Of a stretch of 64,000 bases of DNA, positions 40,172 to 49,875 are shown in pieces; position 1 is the first letter of the stretch; the number at the start of each line of letters is the position of its first letter. A program made the position numbers and the translations under genes. The DNA is from Kitasatospora sp. CB01950 (GTDB taxonomy: Bacteria > Actinomycetota > Actinomycetes > Streptomycetales > Streptomycetaceae). The stretch covers positions 470,565-534,564 of the forward strand of contig NZ_LISX01000003.1 of the NCBI RefSeq assembly GCF_001905465.1, written 5' to 3'. The notes beneath the pieces were generated by a model. That model was not told where the DNA came from. It was given only the letters and a program-made list of their open reading frames with translations, and did not search any database.

Positions 40172-40253
40172 GTCCCTGCGTGCACTCCTGCGCTGGTCGA
40201 ACTGGCGCAGAAGCCACCGAGCTTCGGCACGTCGCAGCCACTACCGGCGGCGG
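40107..40253 (+). pseudogene. C-terminal fragment of another transposase
   Basis: Plus strand reads ELVDLTVPEIRRLIGALFSP, then LLRWSNWRRSHRASARRSHY and RRR. TVPEIRRLL...WS.WRR.HQARAR..HY.RR is the typical C-terminus of streptomycete IS701/IS4-type transposases. Only the last ~50 residues remain, overlapping the ISL3 relic on the other strand. Confidence 0.55.
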
Positions 40254-40356
40254 CTCTCCGTCCCCGCAGGCACCTGGATCGCGAAGTCGCACTGGAGTAT
40301 GGGCTGCCCCGGTCGTGGGGCAGGGCGTTGTGCCGGTTGAATGTTTTGATGGTCAG

Positions 40357-42591
40357 TCAATTCCTGGGGTGGGAGCCGAATTCCTGGAAGGCGTCGATCC
40401 TTTCCGGGGCGTAGGGCGGTTCCTCGGGGGCGGTGCCCGTTCCGCGGCGGGGTGTGGTGCGCAGGGGCCACCACAGGGCGCGGCCGAGGACGGCGGCGAC
40501 GGCGGGGACGAGGGCCAGGGAGAGGACGCAGGCGGAGAGCAGGATGCCGAGGGTCAGGGCGAAGGCGATCTGTTCGGTGCCGGGTGTCGCGGCGAGGGTG
40601 GCGAAGGAGCCGGCCAGCACCAGGCCCGCGGTGGCGATGGTGGGGGTGGTGTGGCGGACGGCGCGGGCCACGGCGGCGCGGGCCGGGCCGGGACGGTGCA
40701 TCTCCTCGCGGATCCGGTCGGTGATCAGGATGTTGTAGTCGGTGCCGAGCGCCACCACGAACAGGAACAGCACCAGCGGCAGGGTGAAGTTGACGCCGGG
40801 TTCGTTCCGCACGTGCTGGAAGACCAGGGTGGCCGCGCCCAGCGTGGCCACGAAGCCCGCGCCGACCGCGAGCATCAGCACCACCGGCGCCAGCAGGCTG
40901 CGCAGGAGCAGCAGCAGGATGAGCGCGATGAGCCCGGCCGCGACCGGGAAGACCAGTCGCAGGTCGTGGTCGACGGCCGTGGAGACGTCCGCGAAGATCG
41001 CCGCCGTGCCGCCGACGTGGGCGGTCGTCCCGGTGGGCGTGTGCGCGGCGACGGCGGACCGGACGGGTCCGGCGACCAGGTCGCGGGCCTGCTTGCTCTG
41101 CGGGTCGACGGTCGGGTACAGGTCGATCCGCGCGGCCAGGCCGTCAGGGCTGACGACCGTCCGGCCGACCTGGCCGATGCCGTCCACCCGTCCCAACTGG
41201 ACTGCGAGTTCGGAGAATTGATCGACCTTGACGGCTCCGCCGCCGTTCGCGACGAGGTACACGGAGGTCGGGTCGGAGACGCCCGCCGGGAGCGCCCGGG
41301 AGATCTCCGCCGCGGTGGCGGCGGCCGGGGTGTCGGTGGACGGCGCGCCCTGGCCGTAGTCCATCCGGATGCCGGCGACGCCCGCCGTCAGCGCGCCGAG
41401 GAGCGCGACGGACGCGACCAGCAGCAGCATCGGCCGCCGGGCGACCAGTTCGCCGTACCGGCCCGCGACGCCCTCCCGGGGGGTGCGGCGCAGCGCCCGG
41501 GACGGCCAGAACATGCCGCGGCCGCAGGCGGCGAGCAGGGCGGGCATCAGGGTGAGGCTGCCCAGCAGCATGACCAGCACGGCGACGGCGACGGCCGGGC
41601 CGAGCGAACGGAACTGCCCGAAGCTCGCCACGCCCAGGGTGGCGAACGCGGCGACGATGGTCAGCGCGGCCGAGGTGATCGCGGTGCCGACCCGGGCCGA
41701 CACCTCGGCGGCGACCTCCCGGACGGGCTGCCCGGGCCGGGCCACCCGCAGCTGCTCGCGGAACCGGAACAGCAGGAACAGCAGGTAGTCGATGCCGATG
41801 CCGAGCAGCACCACCGAGATCAGGCTCTGCGTGGACGGCGCCAGCTTCAGACCGGTGAGCGCCGCCGCCCCGGCCACCGCCCCGCCGGCCGCGCCGCCGA
41901 CGATCGCCACGGCGAGCAGCGGCAGCACCGCCGCCAGCACGCTGCGGAACACCAGCACGTTGAGCAGCACGATCAGACCCATGAGCAGCGCGCTGCCGAC
42001 CGTCGCGGCCGTCCGGTTGGCGTCCGCCGTGTCGGTGGCATCGGCCAGGCCGCCGGTGAAGCCGGTGCGCATCCCAGCCTGGGCGAACTCGGCGCGGGCG
42101 GAGTCCCGGAACGCCTTGTAGACCTTCTGCACGCCCTGGTCGCCGGCGTCGCCGGTCATCTCCACGGCCAGCAGCTCGAAACTGCGGTCGGGGGCGAGCA
42201 TCGCCGGGGCGACCCGCGGCGTCTGCGAGTGGTCGGGCACCAGGAACGCCGGCTCGTCGGGCAGCCTCGGCATGGCGACGCGGTTCTCGCCCAGCCGGGC
42301 CGCCCCCGCCTCGACCCGCTGCTGGTCGGCCTCGGAGAGCGCCCGCCCGTCGGTGCGGGCGACCAGGACGGTGACCACGGTGGCGTTCGGGTCCAGGCCG
42401 AAGTGGTCCTCGGCGATCCGCAGCGCGGCCGCCGAATCGTAGCTGTGGGGCAGGAAGTCGCCGGACTGCGACTGGGTGACCCGGGCGAACATCATCGGGG
42501 CGAGCGCCGTCAGCCCGAGCCCGACCACTGCCCACAGGGCGATGACCTTCCAAGCGTGTCTGGTGGCGAAACCGGTCAGTGCGCGGATCAC
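40357..42591 (-). CDS. MMPL/RND-superfamily exporter
   Basis: 744 residues from GTG 42591 (GGGAGGGG 5 nt upstream). Two homologous halves, each one helix, a large extracytoplasmic loop and five helices: LTGFATRHAWKVIALWAVVG at the start, the Asp-Tyr pairs GIGIDYLLFLLFRFREQLRV and ALGTDYNILITDRIREEMHR that relay protons, and TSAALTIVAAFATLGVASFG. Exports a lipid or drug using the proton gradient. Divergent from a two-component system whose kinase starts 293 bp away, which may regulate it. Confidence 0.93.
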   Translation of the reverse strand: MIRALTGFATRHAWKVIALWAVVGLGLTALAPMMFARVTQSQSGDFLPHSYDSAAALRIAEDHFGLDPNATVVTVLVARTDGRALSEADQQRVEAGAARLGENRVAMPRLPDEPAFLVPDHSQTPRVAPAMLAPDRSFELLAVEMTGDAGDQGVQKVYKAFRDSARAEFAQAGMRTGFTGGLADATDTADANRTAATVGSALLMGLIVLLNVLVFRSVLAAVLPLLAVAIVGGAAGGAVAGAAALTGLKLAPSTQSLISVVLLGIGIDYLLFLLFRFREQLRVARPGQPVREVAAEVSARVGTAITSAALTIVAAFATLGVASFGQFRSLGPAVAVAVLVMLLGSLTLMPALLAACGRGMFWPSRALRRTPREGVAGRYGELVARRPMLLLVASVALLGALTAGVAGIRMDYGQGAPSTDTPAAATAAEISRALPAGVSDPTSVYLVANGGGAVKVDQFSELAVQLGRVDGIGQVGRTVVSPDGLAARIDLYPTVDPQSKQARDLVAGPVRSAVAAHTPTGTTAHVGGTAAIFADVSTAVDHDLRLVFPVAAGLIALILLLLLRSLLAPVVLMLAVGAGFVATLGAATLVFQHVRNEPGVNFTLPLVLFLFVVALGTDYNILITDRIREEMHRPGPARAAVARAVRHTTPTIATAGLVLAGSFATLAATPGTEQIAFALTLGILLSACVLSLALVPAVAAVLGRALWWPLRTTPRRGTGTAPEEPPYAPERIDAFQEFGSHPRN

Positions 42592-42883
42592 GAAACCCCT
42601 CCCGCGGACGGACGTCCGGGCCGTCGTCGGCTGCGAACGTCGTTGCTGGTGCCGGGAGTTCCCGGCCTGCTCACAGCTCATCAGGCGAGAAGGGGCCGGG
42701 GCGTCGGGGCGGCGGACGATCCGCACCGGGGCCCCGGCTCCCGCCGCCCGCCCCGACCCGGGACCCTGCTCCCAGTGCGCGCAGCCCCCGGGGACCATGT
42801 CCGGGCCCTCGGCGCGGTGCGAGAATGGCGGCATCACTGCTGATCAGCGACCCGGGGCCGACCGGGCAACGGGGAGACGGGAC

Positions 42884-44194
42884 ATGGGCGGGCACCGGGG
42901 AGACGCGGATCGGGGAGGCGTGGCCACGGTCATGGGCACGGGCATGGCCACGGGCACGGGCACGGGCACGGGCACGGGTCGGCGTCGCGGACCGGACGGC
43001 CTGCCGTGGAGCCAGGCCGACGCCCTGGTGGCCGTCGGCGCGGGCCTGCTGGACCTGGTCGGCCACCTGCTGTTCACGGCAGTCGTCGACGGCGGCAGCA
43101 GTGTGCTCGGCTTCCTGTTCGCCCTGTTCTCCGGGCTGCCGCTGCTGGTACGGCGCACCCGCCCGGTGGCGATGTTCGCCGCCGTCCTGGTGTTCCAGGT
43201 GGGTGCCAACCTGACCGAGCCGGTCGCCATCCACTTCGGCGCCGTCCTGACGGTGGCGCTGTACTCGCTCGCCCGGCAGTGCCGGATCCGGGTGACCGCC
43301 GTGGCCGTCCTCGTCACCGCGGTGGTGACGGTCGTGACCCAGAGCCACTTCAGGATGCCCACCTGGGACGCCCTGCTCGCCGCCCCGGCCTCCGGCGTAC
43401 TGGTCGCGGGCGCGGGCCTGGCGGTCGCCCGCTGGCAGCGCGAGGTCGCCGCCAACCGCCAACTCCTCGCCGACCGCGCGGTCGCCGAGGAACGGCGGCG
43501 CATCGCCCGGGAGTTGCACGACATCGTGGCCCACCACATCACGACCATGCAGCTGATGGCCGGCGGCGCCCGCGCCAACCTCGCCGACCCCGAGGTCGTC
43601 CGGGAGGCCCTGGTCACCCTGGAGTCCTCCGGTCGGCTCGCGCTGCGCGAGATGCGCCAACTCCTGGACGTCCTGCGGGCCGGCGACGAACCCGACACCG
43701 CGCCGCCCGCCCCCCAGCCCGGTACGGACGACCTCGCCCGCCTGGTCGAGGACTCCCGCCGGGCCGGCCTGCCCACCGGGCTCACCGTCCACGGCGCCCC
43801 GCGCCCGCTGCCGCCGACCCTCGGCCTGACGGTCTTCCGGATCGTGCAGGAGGCCCTGACCAACGCCCGCAAGTACGCGGGCCCGGCGGCCACTGCGACC
43901 GTCCGCCTGACGTACGGGCCGGACGCCGTCGTGGTGTCGGTCCGCGACGACGGCGCGGGCGGCGCGGGCAGCTCGGGCGGTGGGAGCGCGGTGGGCGGCT
44001 CGGGGGCCGGTTCCGTGGGCGGTGACAGCGGTGGGCACGGGCTGATCGGCATGCGCGAACGCGTCGCCCTGCACGGCGGCACCCTGACCTGCGGCCCGCA
44101 CCTCGACGGCGGCTTCGCCGTCCTCGCCGAACTCCCCCTGACCGCCGAGGAGACGGCCGAGGCCGGACTCCACCACGGAGAGGTACCCGCATGA
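42884..44194 (+). CDS. NarL-type sensor histidine kinase
   Basis: 436 residues, ATG 42884 with GGGGAG 8 nt upstream. The N-terminus has a (GT)n-like stretch (MATGTGTGTGTGRRRG) encoded by GGGCAC repeats, then four to five transmembrane helices (residues ~45-180), HisKA_3 dimerisation box with phospho-His in RRRIARELHDIVAHHITTMQ, and HATPase_c (LGLTVFRIVQEALTNARKYA, HGLIGMRERVALHGG). Overlaps its response regulator by ATGA, so the two are coupled. Confidence 0.93.
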   Translation: MGGHRGDADRGGVATVMGTGMATGTGTGTGTGRRRGPDGLPWSQADALVAVGAGLLDLVGHLLFTAVVDGGSSVLGFLFALFSGLPLLVRRTRPVAMFAAVLVFQVGANLTEPVAIHFGAVLTVALYSLARQCRIRVTAVAVLVTAVVTVVTQSHFRMPTWDALLAAPASGVLVAGAGLAVARWQREVAANRQLLADRAVAEERRRIARELHDIVAHHITTMQLMAGGARANLADPEVVREALVTLESSGRLALREMRQLLDVLRAGDEPDTAPPAPQPGTDDLARLVEDSRRAGLPTGLTVHGAPRPLPPTLGLTVFRIVQEALTNARKYAGPAATATVRLTYGPDAVVVSVRDDGAGGAGSSGGGSAVGGSGAGSVGGDSGGHGLIGMRERVALHGGTLTCGPHLDGGFAVLAELPLTAEETAEAGLHHGEVPA

Positions 44195-44871
44195 GCGCCG
44201 CCCCCGCGATCCGCGTCCTCGTCGTCGACGACCAGCCCCTGGTCCGCCGCGGACTGACGCTGATCCTCGCCCCGAACCCGTCCCTGGAGGTGGTCGGCGA
44301 GGCCGAGAACGGCGAACAGGCCGTCGCCCTCGCCCACCGCCTGCGGCCCGACGTGGTGGTGATGGACCTCCGCATGCCCGTCCTGGACGGCGTCGCCGCC
44401 ACCGAACAGCTCGCCGCCACCCTCCCCGACTGCCGGGTGCTGGCGCTGTCCACCTTCGACCTGGACGAGTACGTGGTCGCCGCGCTGCGGGCCGGCGCGC
44501 ACGGCTTCCTACCCAAGGACGTCTCCCCGGAGGACCTCGCCGCCGCGATCCGCACAGTGCACGCCGGCGAGGCCGTCGTCGCGCCCCGCCTGCTCACCCG
44601 CCTCATCGCCACCCACGTCCGCGCCACGCAACCCGCCCCCGCGACGGCCGTCGCGCCGACCGACGTCGACCTCACGCCGCGCGAACGCGAGGTCTGGCGG
44701 CTGATGGCCACCGGCCTCGACAACGCCGCGATCGCCGACGCCATGGAGATCAGCCCGTCCACGGTGAAGAACCACATCACCGGACTGTTCGCCAAACTCG
44801 ATGTCCGCGACCGCGCCCAGGCCGTCATCGCCGCCTACGAGAGCGGGCTGATCACGCCCAGCCGGTCCTGA
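44191..44871 (+). CDS. NarL/LuxR-type response regulator
   Basis: 226 residues. Receiver domain with the acidic pocket VLVVDDQ and phospho-acceptor Asp in VVVMDLRMPVLDG, Thr/Ser in LALSTFDLDEY and Lys in GFLPKDVSPED. C-terminal LuxR HTH LTPREREVWRLMATGLDNAA, EISPSTVKNHITGLFAKL. Activated by the kinase encoded just upstream; likely targets are the divergent MMPL exporter and itself. Confidence 0.95.
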   Translation: MSAAPAIRVLVVDDQPLVRRGLTLILAPNPSLEVVGEAENGEQAVALAHRLRPDVVVMDLRMPVLDGVAATEQLAATLPDCRVLALSTFDLDEYVVAALRAGAHGFLPKDVSPEDLAAAIRTVHAGEAVVAPRLLTRLIATHVRATQPAPATAVAPTDVDLTPREREVWRLMATGLDNAAIADAMEISPSTVKNHITGLFAKLDVRDRAQAVIAAYESGLITPSRS

Positions 44872-44995
44872 GCCTGCCGGTCCTGAGCCTGCCGGGCAGC
44901 GAGCAAGCGGCGGGCGGCGGGCGGTTCGGTCCGGGTTGGGCTTCGGTCAGGAATCGAGAGGCCCCAGGCGGGCGGCCGCGCCTACCGTCGAGGGC

Positions 44996-45613
44996 ATGGC
45001 AACCATCGACACCCTCACCCTCGACGTGGCCGACCCCGAGGCCGCCGCCCGCTTCTACGCCGACGCCTTCGACCTGGACGAGACCCGGCTGCAGCTGCGC
45101 GCCGCGACCGAGCCGTCCACCGGCTTCCGCGGCTTCACCCTGGCGCTCACCGTCCCCCGTCCCGCCGACGTGGACAGCTTCGCGACGTCCGCGACGGCCG
45201 CCGGCGCGACCGTGCTCAAGCCCGCCGCGAAGTCGCTGTGGGGCTACGGCGCAGTCGTCCAGGCCCCCGACGGCGCGATCTGGAAGCTCGCCACCTCCGC
45301 CAAGAAGGACCCCGGCCCCGCCACCCGGCGCATCGACGACTTCGTGCTGCTGCTCGGCGTCGCCGACTTCGCCGCCACCAAGCGCTTCTACGTCGACCAG
45401 GGCCTCACCGTCGCCAAGAGCTTCGGCCGCACCTACGCCGAGTTCGACGCCGGGACCGGCCCCGTCAAGCTCGCCCTCTACCGCCGCCGCGCCCTCGCCA
45501 AGGACCTCGGCGTCGCCCCCGACGGCAGCGGCTCGCACCGGCTCACCGTCAACAGCACCGGTACGGCGGCCTTCACCGACCTCGACGGGTTCCGGTGGGA
45601 CGCGGCGGCCTGA
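44996..45613 (+). CDS. VOC-family (glyoxalase-like) protein, two modules
   Basis: 205 residues. Two beta-alpha-beta-beta-beta modules: MATIDTLTLDVADPEAAARF with WGYGAVVQAPDGAIWKLATS, and DDFVLLLGVADFAATKRFYV with AAFTDLDGFRWDAA. No resistance- or dioxygenase-specific signature seen. Single gene, convergent with the SGNH hydrolase 13 bp away. Confidence 0.85.
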   Translation: MATIDTLTLDVADPEAAARFYADAFDLDETRLQLRAATEPSTGFRGFTLALTVPRPADVDSFATSATAAGATVLKPAAKSLWGYGAVVQAPDGAIWKLATSAKKDPGPATRRIDDFVLLLGVADFAATKRFYVDQGLTVAKSFGRTYAEFDAGTGPVKLALYRRRALAKDLGVAPDGSGSHRLTVNSTGTAAFTDLDGFRWDAAA

Positions 45614-45626
45614 GCGTCGCCCGAGC

Positions 45627-46820
45627 TCAACTCGCCCGCAGTGAGCTGTGGTTGAACGGTCCGGCGGGGCCGAACGCGTGCCGGGCGAAGAGTTCGCCGA
45701 TCCGGCGGTGCGCCGCCGCGTCCGGGTGCAGGCCGTCCGGGAGCGGGAGTTCGGCGAACTCGCGTTCGCCGTACAGCTCGCGGCCGTCCAGGTAGTGCAG
45801 GTGCGGGTCGTCCACCGCCCGCAGCCCGACGATCCGGGCCAGCTCCTCGCGGATCACCGTCAGCGTCAACCGGCCGGCGGCGCGCTCGGCCGGGTCGCCG
45901 GTGGCCCGGAACCGCAGCGTGCCGCCGGAGAAGTCCGGCATCAGCGGGCCCGGCGTGTCCTCGTGCATCGGACACAGCACCGGGGAGACCACCAGCAGCG
46001 GGGTGTGCGGATGGCCCTCGCGGACGGTGTCCAGGAACCCGTGCACCGCCGGGCCGAAGGCGCGCAGGCGCATCGCGTCGGTGTTCACGATGTTGATGCC
46101 GATCTTCAGACTGATCAGGTCGGCCGGAGCGTCGCGGACCGCGCGGGCCGTGAACGGGTCGAGCAGCGCGCCGCCGCCGAAGCCCAGGTTGACCAGCTCC
46201 ACGCGGCCCTTCGCCGCCGCGACCGCCGGCCATGTCCCGGTCGGGCTGGTCGCGTTGGAGCCGTGGCTGATCGAACTGCCGTGATGCAGCCACACCGGCC
46301 TCCCGCGTTCCGGCAACGGCTCGACCGGAGCGTCCGTGCGCAGCGCGACCAGCTCGGTGTGCTCGGCGTGCGGCAGCCAGATCTCCACGTCCTTCGCCCT
46401 GGCGGGCAGACCGGCGAAGCGGGCCGTGCCGACCGGGCCCTCCCTCCACTCGGCGGTCTGCGACACCAGATCGGTCACCGTGCGGACGTTGCCGCCCGGG
46501 ACCGTCGTCTGCGCCGCCAACCGCCCGTCGATCAGCAGGTCGTACACCCCGTCCGCCGGCGCCGGGAGCCCCCGGTAGGCCCGCCTGGTCGGCAACGCAT
46601 CCAACTCGATCCGCGTCGCCGCCGTCCGAAACACCACCCGCACCCCCGACGGCTGCGCCTCCGCCATCGCCAACTGCCCGTCCGAGACCTGCCGCCGCGC
46701 CCAGGCAGGCAAGCGGTGCGGCAGCAGGCCGCGCGGCGTCACCTCCAGATCGAGCTGGCCGCGCAGCAGCTGGGCGGTGACGGGGGTGGTGGTCCAGTGG
46801 GGGTCGGTCTCGGCGGCCAT
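45627..46820 (-). CDS. SGNH/GDSL-family esterase with N-terminal beta domain
   Basis: 397 residues. An N-terminal ~165-residue beta-sandwich-like domain precedes the SGNH hydrolase domain: block I WLHHGSSISHGSNA (nucleophile Ser), block II NLGFGGGALLDPF, block III SLKIGINIVNT, block V LPDGLHPDAAAHRRIGELFA (Asp and His). No signal peptide, so cytoplasmic; deacetylation of a sugar or polyketide is possible. ATG 46820 with GGGAGACACC. The promoter contains a CCTAA/TTAGG dyad. Confidence 0.88.
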   Translation of the reverse strand: MAAETDPHWTTTPVTAQLLRGQLDLEVTPRGLLPHRLPAWARRQVSDGQLAMAEAQPSGVRVVFRTAATRIELDALPTRRAYRGLPAPADGVYDLLIDGRLAAQTTVPGGNVRTVTDLVSQTAEWREGPVGTARFAGLPARAKDVEIWLPHAEHTELVALRTDAPVEPLPERGRPVWLHHGSSISHGSNATSPTGTWPAVAAAKGRVELVNLGFGGGALLDPFTARAVRDAPADLISLKIGINIVNTDAMRLRAFGPAVHGFLDTVREGHPHTPLLVVSPVLCPMHEDTPGPLMPDFSGGTLRFRATGDPAERAAGRLTLTVIREELARIVGLRAVDDPHLHYLDGRELYGEREFAELPLPDGLHPDAAAHRRIGELFARHAFGPAGPFNHSSLRAS

Positions 46821-46856
46821 GGTGTCTCCCTCGATTGCCTACGTGAATGATGCAGT

Positions 46857-46876
46857 TTCCTAAGTGGTTTAGGCAA
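46857..46876 (-). promoter_or_regulatory. Promoter/operator of the SGNH hydrolase
   Basis: Minus strand TTGCCT (46876-46871) as -35, 17 bp, then GCATCA as a weak -10. The spacer is occupied by the dyad CCTAA-GTGGT-TTAGG (46859-46873), an operator placed to block RNA polymerase. Confidence 0.45.
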
Positions 46877-46985
46877 GTGGGGGTGGGGTGATGGAACTGG
46901 GCTTGATAATGTCGGAAGCGACCGGTGCGTCGGGTGGGGCTGACCCGGCGTCATGGTCTGTTCGGGGGGTCGGGATACTGCCCGA

Positions 46986-48215
46986 ATGACAGACGATCTG
47001 ACGGTCCGACCAGCTGCTCCCGTGGGCGAGGAACGGGTGCGGCGAAGCCTGCGCCGTGATGTGTCCGGGCCCGCACTGTTGGCCGGGCTGGTGTGCGTCG
47101 CGGTGTCGTTCTCCGGGCCGCTGGTGGTCGTGCTCGCCGCTGCCGCCGCCGGACGGCTGGACGCCGCGCACACCGCGTCGTGGATCTGGGCGGTGGCGAT
47201 CGGCAGCGGCGTCACCGGCTTCGCGCTGAGCTGGTGGACCCGCACCCCCGTGGTCACCGCCTGGTCCACCCCCGGCGCGGCGTTGCTGGTCACCAGCCTC
47301 GGCCACTACCCCTACCGGGAGGCCGTCGGTGCGTTCCTGGTGAGCTCCGTCGCCGTCACCCTGCTCGGCGTCACCGGCTGGTTCGGACGCCTGATCGCCG
47401 CCGTCCCCGAGGGCATCGTGCACGCCATGCTGGCCGGCATCCTGTTCTCCTTCGGGGCGGGCATCTTCGGCGCCGTGCACGGCGCACCCGTCCTGGTGGT
47501 CGGCAGCTTCGCCGCGTTCCTGCTCGCCAAGCGCCTCGCACCGCGCTACGCCGTGGTGATCGCTCTCGCCGTCGGCGGACTGCTCGCCGCGACGACCGTC
47601 GGACTCCCGCTGCACCCCGGCGCCGGGGGCCCCACCGTGCCCGTCCTCACCGCCCCCGCGTTCTCCTGGCCGGCGCTGGTCGGCCTCGCCCTCCCGCTCA
47701 CCATCGTCGCCCTCGCCTCGCAGAACGCCCCCGGCCTCGGCGTGCTGCGCGCGTTCGGCTACCGCGCCGACGACCGCCTGCTGATCGGCGCCACCGGCGC
47801 CGCGTCCGTGCTGCTCGCCCCGTTCGGGTCGCCGGGCGTCAACCTGGCCGCCATCACCGCCGCGATCTGCTCCGGCCCCGAGGCCCACCCGGACCCGCGT
47901 CGCCGCTACATCGCGGGCATGTCCTCCGGCGTCCTGTACGTCGTGGTCGGCAGCTTCGGCGGCGTCCTGGTCGGACTCTTCACCGGCCTGCCCAAGGAAC
48001 TGATCGCGGTGATCGCCGGCGTCGCCCTGCTCGCCTCCCTGCAGAACAGCCTCGCCGCCGCCCTCACCCCCGAACCCGGCCGCGACGCCGCCCTCGTCAC
48101 CCTCCTCGCCACCGCCTCCGGCGCCACCCTCCTCGGCATCGGCTCCGCCTTCTGGGGCCTGCTCTTCGGCCTCGCCACCCACGCGATCCTCACCCTGCAC
48201 CGCCGCAAGCCGTGA
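46986..48215 (+). CDS. benE: Benzoate/H+ symporter family transporter (BenE)
   Basis: 409 residues with about 11-12 transmembrane helices. Family segments: SGPLVVVLAAAAAGRLDAAH, SWWTRTPVVTAWSTPGAALL, VPEGIVHAMLAGILFSFGAG, LASQNAPGLGVLRAFGYRAD, APFGSPGVNLAAITAAICSG and EAHPDPRRRYIAGMSSGVLY. Imports benzoate or a related aromatic acid with protons. No benzoate-degradation genes are nearby, so the substrate is family-based inference. Confidence 0.9.
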   Translation: MTDDLTVRPAAPVGEERVRRSLRRDVSGPALLAGLVCVAVSFSGPLVVVLAAAAAGRLDAAHTASWIWAVAIGSGVTGFALSWWTRTPVVTAWSTPGAALLVTSLGHYPYREAVGAFLVSSVAVTLLGVTGWFGRLIAAVPEGIVHAMLAGILFSFGAGIFGAVHGAPVLVVGSFAAFLLAKRLAPRYAVVIALAVGGLLAATTVGLPLHPGAGGPTVPVLTAPAFSWPALVGLALPLTIVALASQNAPGLGVLRAFGYRADDRLLIGATGAASVLLAPFGSPGVNLAAITAAICSGPEAHPDPRRRYIAGMSSGVLYVVVGSFGGVLVGLFTGLPKELIAVIAGVALLASLQNSLAAALTPEPGRDAALVTLLATASGATLLGIGSAFWGLLFGLATHAILTLHRRKP

Positions 48216-48558
48216 CCGGCGAGAGGCGGCAGGCGGGGCGGGGGTTCGGGTCGTGCCAGTGCTTGGCCCGGAACGCCTCCGGCTTTACCGAACTACCCTG
48301 TCGACAACGGGGGTTGATCACGCCGCCTCGATCGCCGCCTCGATCGCCGCCCGGGCTCGGCGGGAAGGCAGTGGCCGGAGCCCCCCGCGGGCCAGCGGCC
48401 CCTGGGCGGTCCGGATGCCGCGGATCGAGGGTGAGGCGGCTTCGCGGGCACTGTCGCGCTGTGAGGTGGAACACAGTTGAGGTTGACCTCGGGTCAGGCT
48501 GGAAGCTCGCTGCAACGGCCCGACGCCGAAGCGGGCGAGCAGAGCTGAAGGAGCAACC
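48216..48558. promoter_or_regulatory. Upstream region of the serine hydrolase gene
   Basis: 343 bp without a gene. GATCGCCGCCTC is repeated around 48326-48350. A dyad TGACC-TCG-GGTCA (48484-48496) overlaps a TTGACC -35-like box 62-75 bp before the hydrolase start and could be its operator. Confidence 0.45.
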
Positions 48559-49680
48559 ATGTCCACCATCGTCGCCGGCCGGAATCAGGACCGCCCGGAG
48601 TTGCAGAAGGCGCTCGACGAGATCGTCGAGTCCGGTCTGCTCGGAGTGCAGCTGCGGGTGAACGACGAGCGGGGCGAGTGGGTCGGCAGCGCCGGGGCGC
48701 GCGAGCTGGGTCGGAGCGCAAAGCCGCTGACCGACGGGTACTTCCGCATCGGCAGCAGCACCAAGAGCTTCATCGCGACCGCGGTGCTCCTGCTGGTGGC
48801 CGAGGGCAGGATCGGCCTGGACGCTCCGGCCGCCGACCACCTGCCCGGGTTCGGGCTGGACGGCCGGATCACCGTGCGGATGCTGCTGCAACACACCAGC
48901 GGGGTCTTCAGCCACACCGGCGAGCTCTACGAGGACGGGACGATCGTGCTCGGGGTCCCCTGGCGGGGCAAGGAGTGGGTGGACCGGCGATTCCACACCT
49001 ACCTGCCCGACGAACTGGTGCGGCTGTCGTTGTCCAAGCCGGCCCGGTTCACCCCGGGTTCGGGCTGGAGCTACTCCAACACCAACTACGTGCTGGCCCG
49101 GCTGGTGATCGAGAGCGTCACCGGCCGGTCGTTCGCCGAGGAGTTGCAGCGGCTGATCCTGCGGCCGCTGGGGATGACCGGCACCGTCGCGCCGGGTGCC
49201 TCGCCGGAGGTCCCCGAGCCTCACAACCACGGCTACTACCGCTACGACGACGCCGGGCAGGAGAAGACGATCGATGTCACCCGTCACAACCCCTCCTGGG
49301 TCGCGGCCGGCGGTGACATGATCTCGACCACCAAGGACCTGCACACCTACTTTTCCGCACTGATGGGAGGCAGGCTGCTACCGGCCGAACTGCTGGCCGA
49401 GATGCGCACCCCGGAGGCGACCATCGGCTACGGCCTGGGGGTGTTCGCGCAGGACTTGGGCGCGGGCACCGGCACCGTCTACCACCACAACGGCGCCACC
49501 ATCGGTTCGGCGGCGCTGATGTACAGCTCGTCCGACGGGAGCACCACCCTGACTGCCGGGCTGACGTGTGTGGACGACGCCGACATGTCCGTGGCGGCAG
49601 CGTTCCGGACCGCCCAACAGCGGCTCGTCAGCGCAGTGTTCGGCGCGGGGCAGGCCGATCCGGCACCGTCGGCGGGCTGA
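48559..49680 (+). CDS. Beta-lactamase-fold serine hydrolase
   Basis: 373 residues, ATG 48559 with GAAGGAGC. Class-C/PBP-like triad motifs: SxxK in RIGSSTKSFIATAV, YxN in GWSYSNTNYVLARL, and HxG in YHHNGATIGSAAL. No signal peptide visible, so probably cytoplasmic; the family includes D-Ala-D-Ala carboxypeptidase-like proteins and esterases. A MerR regulator follows after a duplicated 31-bp sequence. Confidence 0.9.
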   Translation: MSTIVAGRNQDRPELQKALDEIVESGLLGVQLRVNDERGEWVGSAGARELGRSAKPLTDGYFRIGSSTKSFIATAVLLLVAEGRIGLDAPAADHLPGFGLDGRITVRMLLQHTSGVFSHTGELYEDGTIVLGVPWRGKEWVDRRFHTYLPDELVRLSLSKPARFTPGSGWSYSNTNYVLARLVIESVTGRSFAEELQRLILRPLGMTGTVAPGASPEVPEPHNHGYYRYDDAGQEKTIDVTRHNPSWVAAGGDMISTTKDLHTYFSALMGGRLLPAELLAEMRTPEATIGYGLGVFAQDLGAGTGTVYHHNGATIGSAALMYSSSDGSTTLTAGLTCVDDADMSVAAAFRTAQQRLVSAVFGAGQADPAPSAG

Positions 49681-49737
49681 ACTCCCGGGGCCCGTAGGCT
49701 TCGAAGGCTGAACTCCCGGGGCCCGTAGGCTTCGAGG
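49676..49737. repeat. Two tandem 31-bp copies at the hydrolase 3' end
   Basis: GCTGAACTCCCGGGGCCCGT plus AGGCTTCGA(A/G)G occurs at 49676-49706 and 49707-49737. The first copy includes the stop codon. Each copy contains the palindromic CCCGGGGCCC core. Confidence 0.9.
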
Positions 49738-49875
49738 GCCGACCGTTCCGGCCGTACGTCGGACGGAACGCGAACCGGGGCCGCTCCGGGCCCGACGGCT
49801 CGGCGCGGTTCCTCCACCAGCTCGGCCACGCTCTGCGTGGTGGCCGGGCCCGAGCACGAGGCAGGCTGAGCGAGG

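Noticed and set aside
39833-40414. A plus-strand 193-residue gene
   Set aside because: The frame mixes unrelated relic fragments and lacks a ribosome binding site.
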